From positions 491,944-555,943 of the forward strand of contig SJOL01006391.1 of NCBI GenBank assembly GCA_004794785.1: 64,000 bases of DNA. The letters run 5' to 3'. The translations under genes and the position numbers were made by a program. Every line of letters begins with the position of its first letter. The stretch's first letter is position 1. The DNA comes from Opisthorchis felineus. Lineage: Eukaryota > Platyhelminthes > Trematoda > Opisthorchiida > Opisthorchiidae. This document shows positions 57,826 through 64,000 of this stretch, one piece after another. The notes under the pieces are model-generated. The model did no database searches. It saw nothing but the letters and a program-made list of their open reading frames with translations, and was not told where the DNA came from.

Positions 57826-60800
57826 AACGCCGTGCGCCGTAGTGATGTAGTTCACGACTGATTTCGATATTCCCACTCATTCTCCGTAGGCACATACCCC
57901 TACGGCGGAAAGTGGTATCTCATAAAGACTCCTATGGAACCCGCTAGTTGAGCACCCCGAAGTCGCATTCAAAAAGGAAAGCAGTATTGCCAACCATTTT
58001 AATGCGATTCGCAATGAGTCACGACCACCTGAATGCTTCGATTTCTTGTTCAACTTGTTATCGTTTTGTGTACCTTGGGAGAAGGCACCCATGTATTAAA
58101 ACGGCAACCGTCAGATGAGGCCCCGTTATAGTGGTCTCCTCTGGACGTCCTTACTTGGGAAATAAGCCAGTTCGCTTGTTTTACGTGACACCTACATACC
58201 TGCCAGGATATTTTTAAAGGAAGGAAGTCAAGTGTGTCTGGGTTTCAGAGTATTCTTTCAGGCCTTTTGCGAAGTTTCTATGATAGTTTTTGTCGCAGGT
58301 GATGTTCTTCACTTCTTCAGAGACCCTGTTTTCCATTTATTCGCCGAAACCGAAGCAGAGAAGTGACAATTTTATTCCCATTGTCGAAGTTGAAAAACAA
58401 TGCGCTATTACTATTTGTGTCACTTTACCCACATCACCCACACCCACCTCATAGTAGTTCATCCAGAACTAACCGTGATTTACCCGTTCATTCGTGGTGC
58501 CATCAAGAACCCTTGGGAGAAAATCCGGCGTAATCTTTGCTGACCTCATCATCCAGTGACAAAAATGGAGCCTCCCAGTTCATTGTCTTTACTAAATTCA
58601 CCATTTTCAAAGTCCCAGAGAGCAATCATACTGACCTCCAATAGTTAGACAGCGTGTCGTTTAAATTCTATTCTGAACGGAGTAGAACACATTGCGTTCT
58701 CCGGGTGAACACAAAGTGTGGGTGCCACCGCTTTTTCCCAACTGTACTGGATCCGAAGGCTCGAGAACTAACCTGCGCATTTACTGTCACACAATCTAAC
58801 GTTAAGGTGTACAAAAGCCGCCAAAATCCATGGAAAATAAGTTTCATCAGCTCTTAATGACTGAGTATTCATCTGGAAGATATGCAACATGTTTGAGTGT
58901 AGAGTTGTACGGATGTTGTAAAAGGTGATGCTTGACGTGTGGTTCCAAATTGGTTTCAACGTATAAAGAGGAGAAACCGAACTAAGCAACGCGAAATTTC
59001 CCTCTAATTTGTTGTACAATTTAAATTTTTGCAAACAGCTATAAAACCAATGATGCACAAAATATCGCTTGGCTCTTTCAACTGGTTCGTTATGTTCTTT
59101 AAATTTAAACAACCATCGAGAAGTTCTGCATAGATAACCAGCATCTCACACGCCTACCTGTGTCCAAAGCAGGTTTCCGGAAGTATTACCCTTGGACGGG
59201 TATTATGACACTGTTTTGCAGTAAGGTCTGGCCTTTGGTTGCTTGTCATTAAGTTTGCATAATGTGAATAACGTTCAGAGTAAAGACCACTCACCGAAAC
59301 GTCGATAAACAATATGTTGATGAAGCGCCTTGAGATCTTCAAGAAAAGCAATTGTGGTACTCGATTTTGCCCCCTTGTCGATATTTGGACATGCTGTGTC
59401 TCTGTACTCTTGATCTATTAGGTTAAATTCTTGCGTTCATAGCTTTAAAACTTTTTATATTCATATCAGGCGAACGAATTAAATAAAATGTTCAATTTTT
59501 ACAGCAATGTGGTGCACAATTTCCCCGAGCAACCAGCTGTGATTGTTGAAAGAGCACTAGCCAGTTGATAAGTGGCACTCATCAGTTCAGCCAGGAAGAT
59601 TTGTTTAGTCATTCGAGTAAATACCGAGCAATACACATTGTACTAATTCTAATTTGGCAAATGTTATACCTGATTCCAGTCATTTGTCTCATTTGTTTGC
59701 GAATCGCCTTCATCTGGGAAAAGTACACGTGATACGCACTGCCCCATAAAAGTGCATAAAGAAATGAAGATGACTACAAAAACAGTTGCATAAACAAGAT
59801 GCTTGCCACAGTCCACTTGTCCTTAGAATGACCCGAGTTATGAGGACATTCGCTAGGTGGTAAGTTTGCCCTTTTAGTCAGTCAGTTCGTTTCCGTGATA
59901 TCAGTCATGTTCGCTTTTAACGGTTTCATACAGGTACCGTTGCTCTGACAGTACCTGTGCTCAGTTCATCGAGTGAGATAATTTGAGGTGACCTACATCA
60001 GTCGCTCGATTTTAATAGAGCTAAGCCTCTCGAACAAAGCGTATCTCCCGGGACAGCATAAATTGATCTTTGTGGGAGAGTTGGGCGCTCTTGGAGCGTT
60101 AATCTTTTAACCACTGTACTAGGCGTTAGTGCACCTTCCATATAACCATGCAAGCTAGTGGAACCAGAAATACAGTTGAACGGTAAACCTGAGAGGGGTT
60201 AACACACGGAACCTAGGTGAATAATGGATAAAGACCTATGGAAAGAGACACTCATATGCCCCTCCAGATTCATCAGCTTGATACTCTTTATCTTTCCTCA
60301 AGTTCTGCAAGAACATACTTTACCCTGCCCCCCGAGGCTGACAGATCCGATGCTCGAGAGTGAGGTCGCGATAACTAGGCGATAGTTATTTCAAAGTTGC
60401 GGTAATCGGAGGGCTGAAACATCCGTTTGAAAGAAGTGTGTTTTAATATCAGCAACAGGGATGGTAAAATCAAAGAGAAATAATGGATGCAATTAAATTG
60501 CTTCTTGATTTTGTGCACCGAAATGAGATAGAGTACAGTAACCTTGTCCCACACAAAGGTGGTGATGTTTTGAAACAATGAAAATCAAAGGTTAGTGTAT
60601 GAGGAAGGGTTCACTGTAGGCCCGGGTATTCCTAATGTTTTCCAACCCCCCTACACCAGTATTCAGCCAATGTGTTCATTTTCCTGCTCTGGAAACAACA
60701 ACAAGGAGATGCGCGTGCGTACGAAGCACCTCAAGCACTGAGCAACAATACTTAAAATTATTCCGTTGAATCGAAAGACGATATTCCAATCATACATCCT

Positions 60801-61149
60801 GGTTGGGCCCGGGGTTTGAGAAGGAAGGAGTATAGGGTCAAAATGCAATGAGTTTTGGTTACACATTGAAATGACCCTGCTACACGAATAACATTGTGCT
60901 ATATACCTGATCCACAATCAGGTATGAGTAACATTTCTTGAACGATAACGCTAGATAACGGCTCCACATAATTTGCTGGAAAGGGTCGTTTCTTTGGAAA
61001 AACCTTCAGAAGCAGCCACGTATACTTATCGAATGGCATCAATAAGGCACGCATTAGGCAGCAAACCAACTCCAGCGAGAAAAATATCACAACATAACTT
61101 TTACCGGAGTCTCTGCAGACTGTCAGCATCCATTGTTTTACCTCCCCAG
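57826..61149. other. No supported feature
   Basis: A perfect 9-bp hairpin ATACCTGAT/ATCAGGTAT lies at 60,903-60,925. The 114-codon minus frame at 58,768-59,112 and the frame at 60,973-61,182 are not recognisable. Confidence 0.35.
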
Positions 61150-61348
61150 TGTGACTTTGAACATATTTGCACAGCTCAATAAGACTTTCAAAGTCCGCCG
61201 ACTTACCTTGTTGGACAGTGGCTTTCGTGCGAAGGTATTTCGGTCTCCGACGATGGAAAATCTTTTGGGACAGACAACTTCAGCCCTTGTTTGGGAGATA
61301 ACTCTTGTTGGGAGAGATTGTTGTTGGAAGGGCTCGTTGCACTTAAAA
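61150..61348 (+). CDS. Candidate internal exon
   Basis: A superb acceptor (CATTGTTTTACCTCCCCAG) is followed by a frame entered in phase 2: VTLNIFAQLNKTFKVRRLTL, LDSGFRAK, and on through FRSPTMENLLGQTTSALVWE to a GTATAG donor in phase 0. A GTATTT donor after AAG at 61,231 is an alternative end, also in phase 0. Either end fits the next candidate at 62,484. No family recognised. Confidence 0.32.
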
Positions 61349-62483
61349 GTATAGTCGCAATAAATGTGCAGTTATGTGTTCAAATTGTTACTCGAGATTC
61401 TCAGTGTAGAGGTGACCTACCTGACAGAATCTGAACCACTGTTTGGATTTTAAGTACTGGAGGTGTTCAGTATGCAGAATTACTACAAACCCAACCTTAT
61501 CAAGGAGGGCATAGTTACTTGTCCTTGTGTATCTATTTGTATTCGTTTGCTATGTACTAGTACCTACCGCACACATAATGATGTCCGTAATCACTCTAGC
61601 TGAATCTGCGACAACCAATTATGCGAAGACCCTCGTTGTTCCAGATGAGGGCCACGGTGGAAGTTGCAGACTACATGTTTCAATTAAGGAGGTGCCGCGA
61701 ACATGCTTGGCATTCCACACTTATTATCTGTTGTGTAACAATTAGCTTTCAAACGGAATAAGATAGAGAATGGTGTGAAACACAAGGAAACACAACTAAC
61801 ATCGCGAAATTAAATAGCTGAGTTGGGACCACTCGGCTGTAACAGTAAACCAGGGACTGGGTCTTTCGCTCGAAAAGGAACTTCCCCCAAGAGGTGACCT
61901 TCTTGACCAGGTCCCACGCGTGAGTCTTATTGAGGGGACTAGTGTTTGTGTCTCTGAATAACACAGACATATTGATTAAACGCGTTAGTTTTGCGCTGGA
62001 CGCTTCTGACCACTGCTGACTAAATCATTCTCTACTGGCCTACTGAAATTCGAACTACCGGGCTACTAGGCAGTGAGGTTCTCGAGTGCTAAGGCGAAGG
62101 TGCAGTTCACCCTGTAAAATCAGCGTATTCAGTAGAATGGTTTCCTCCGCGGACTTGTCACATTTCTACAACCCAGTCTTTCAGCGTGGTGTGAGCCTCT
62201 GGCTGGCTTTGAACTTCTTTGTCGGCTTATTTTGCAATACTGAAACAATCTATATCAGACCTGACAGATTTTATCTTCCGTTGTTGAAGCAGCTCTGACG
62301 GAAGTAGAAAGCGGCACTCGAAATTGGCTGATGCCCGGATGGTAAGCAGTCAGAGGGTCAGACAGAGGCGGAAATCGATCGGCCCTCGGGTTATACGCCG
62401 ACTCTGCCTTGGTAACACAAACCGTTGTGATAGGTGGAGAACTTATCAGAGGGTGTGTTAATATATCCAATTCCTCTTCACAG

Positions 62484-62606
62484 AGCATCGGTCGAGACAG
62501 CCTCAATCATGAGTTCATCAGCTTGACAGATCTATTGGAACTTTTGGATATTCATGTACAGCGCATAAGTGAGGAGGCTCCCATTGGAGCAACCAATACT
62601 GCACAG
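62484..62606 (+). CDS. Candidate internal exon (best in window)
   Basis: A textbook acceptor (CCAATTCCTCTTCACAG) and CAG/GTAATG donor flank 123 nt, symmetric in phase 0, with only one open frame. It reads SIGRDSLNHEFISLTDLLEL then LDIHVQRISEEAPIGATNTA plus Q. This is an amphipathic helix-like, acidic and polar segment typical of a cytoplasmic protein, but I do not recognise the family. The phase-0 exit fits the segment at 63,650. Confidence 0.45.
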
Positions 62607-63524
62607 GTAATGTGGTCCCACCTGAAGTCAAACGAGAATTGTGGCCTTTATTCGCGTCACTACTGTTGCTGAAATTGTATGCAACTACCCTCATTAGACC
62701 CGGTACAACTCTAATCAATAAGTATTTAGCCATTGGAAAGGTTTCTGATTGCTTATTGTTAACCAGCACAACTCTTGTGTATGATGAGGCCTTGAAATGT
62801 CGACCGATTGCCTATACATCTCAGTGAAGATTGAATTCCAGCCGGACAACTGAAGCTACATATTAGTATGCTCAGCGACAATCGCGCTGTACACTGGATG
62901 CCTTCGCACATTTTTTAGTGGGCTTCTCCGTCAGAAGCACCAAAAACACGTTTGCTGTCCCCTTGATAGTGCCAATCGAGGTCTCTAGCTACAGCTTCTT
63001 GCCGATGGAAGCAACGATGAGTATTCCAGTTCGTCCATGTCTAGATAAAATAAGGTCCTGATTACTATCAGCCCAAACAAACGTTTGACAAGGCGCCATT
63101 CTTCCTACGTTCTTTCTTGCCCTGTACGTCCACGACCTACCCGTTCCTAATTCCTTCTACCAGCGTAACTATAATGCCGATGCTATGATTGGCTATGACT
63201 AACGCACCTCAGAAGTTCAAATGGAATTACGAGAACGTTAAACAAAAAGCTCCTGTTTTCTGAAAGTTTTAAAATACTGAGATATTTTTCTCCCTTACCT
63301 CAGGTAGACATAACCAGAATCTCTTTGACAGATTAACACCGCTCATGGTTACTGACACCTGTCTTCTAAGGGCCTTAGCTGGCCACCCCAATTTCAAACC
63401 GTTTTTACCACTGTATTAAAACCTCTTACGCTCTCAGGCTGGGAAAGTTACCTGCTCCCATAAATCTTACTAGCAAAATTTCTATTGCCTGTTGTTTTTC
63501 TATCACATTACTTGAACTTTTTAG
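62607..63524. other. Putative intronic sequence
   Basis: Lies between the exon candidates. A strong acceptor-like tract TTTTTCTCCCTTACCTCAG sits directly on GTAGAC (63,303), resembling a recursive splice site more than an exon boundary. Confidence 0.25.
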
Positions 63525-63545
63525 AGAAGGATTACGGCCTCATAG
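63525..63545 (+). CDS. Candidate 21-nt micro-exon
   Basis: A strong acceptor (CTTGAACTTTTTAG) and a consensus ATAG/GTAAGAC donor enclose exactly 21 nt. Length divisible by three is the mark of micro-exons in fluke micro-exon genes. In phase 0 it would end in a stop (RRITAS then TAG). In phases 1 and 2 it is open (KDYGLI or EGLRPH). Its neighbours predict phase 0, so it would be skipped, an alternative ending, or chance. Confidence 0.25.
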   Translation, partial: RRITAS

Positions 63546-63649
63546 GTAAGACACCGAAAAACGTCTCTAAGTGTGACTAAACATCGAGGACTGTCTTGGG
63601 CAGCTTCGTTGTGAGCAAGCACGTTGACGGCTGTGGTAACTTTACCCAG

Positions 63650-63733
63650 GATGTATTACCGGATGGTCAACAGCCTCTTCACACAATTTCGTCTCAGGCC
63701 ACATCGACTTCCTGCACGTTGTACAAGTACTAA
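63650..63733 (+). CDS. Candidate terminal exon
   Basis: The acceptor GGTAACTTTACCCAG is followed in phase 0 by DVLPDGQQPLHTISSQATST then SCTLYKY and a TAA. The phase matches the 62,484-62,606 exit. A GTACTA donor just before the stop is weak, so a terminal exon is the simpler reading. Confidence 0.3.
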   Translation, partial: DVLPDGQQPLHTISSQATSTSCTLYKY

Positions 63734-64000
63734 CTTTTACCGACTCACCATGTATCGGAATCCTATTGTCCCCTACATGGCTTGGTATCTTTTTAATCCT
63801 GAACCATTGCGCGGCGTGCTCTTATAAGGTTTTTTCCCTTTAACTTACTTCTTTCGGATTGTATTCCCACTCCTAGATGTCCCTCGAGGGTTTGTATGCT
63901 CTAAATCCACCTCTCTGGGTGAATAATGCTTGATTTGAGAGTCCTTAACCCGAGTCAGCCTGGGCACCTTTGGAAATCAACATTCCGCCGTCGGTCTGGA
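63734..64000. other. No feature seen
   Basis: No polyadenylation signal (AATAAA) is obvious before the window ends. Confidence 0.4.

Overview
The window looks like gene-poor nuclear DNA from a digenean flatworm, most like the opisthorchiid flukes (Clonorchis/Opisthorchis). The evidence is the repeat content: a tRNA-derived SINE whose chance translation (EVGFEPRTFRSVNS on the minus strand) I remember from many mis-annotated fluke proteins, LINE endonuclease/reverse transcriptase remnants of a type common in flukes, and repeats carrying hammerhead ribozyme cores. There is no sign of bacterial gene organisation: no operons, no ribosome-binding sites and no long intact ORFs. The species call is recollection plus inference, not a search result.

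Layout. 1-870: decayed LINE endonuclease on the minus strand, running off the left edge. 870-13,700: mostly unique DNA with exon-like segments on the plus strand whose reading phases partly fit one gene ending near 13,415. 16.0-16.5 kb, 19.6-19.9 kb and 35.3-35.7 kb: the best copies of a repeat family (called HHR-A here) with a hammerhead-like core; weaker copies lie at 2.5, 6.8, 10.3, 37.8 and 56.3 kb. 36.07-36.26 kb: tRNA SINE. 44.0-45.0 kb: LINE reverse transcriptase on the minus strand. 48.25-49.62 kb: LINE endonuclease on the plus strand, ending at a perfect (CATA)n array of about 520 bp (49,659-50,176). 53,613-53,878: a compact element with 64-bp terminal inverted repeats, a tRNA-like promoter head and a complete hammerhead ribozyme. 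57.43-57.83 kb: an inverted pair of short repeats. 61.1-63.75 kb: a cluster of strong splice-site pairs around phase-compatible open segments, including a 21-nt symmetric micro-exon candidate.

No protein-coding gene could be identified by family. The exon calls rest on splice-site quality, open frame and phase compatibility judged by eye. Some will be chance, and their confidences are set low for that reason. The most notable content is the self-cleaving-RNA repeats: one textbook hammerhead in a small inverted-repeat element resembling the Schistosoma Sm-alpha SINE plan, and a second family in which two hammerhead-like cores bound a 306-bp monomer, as in tandem or circle-forming ribozyme retroelements.
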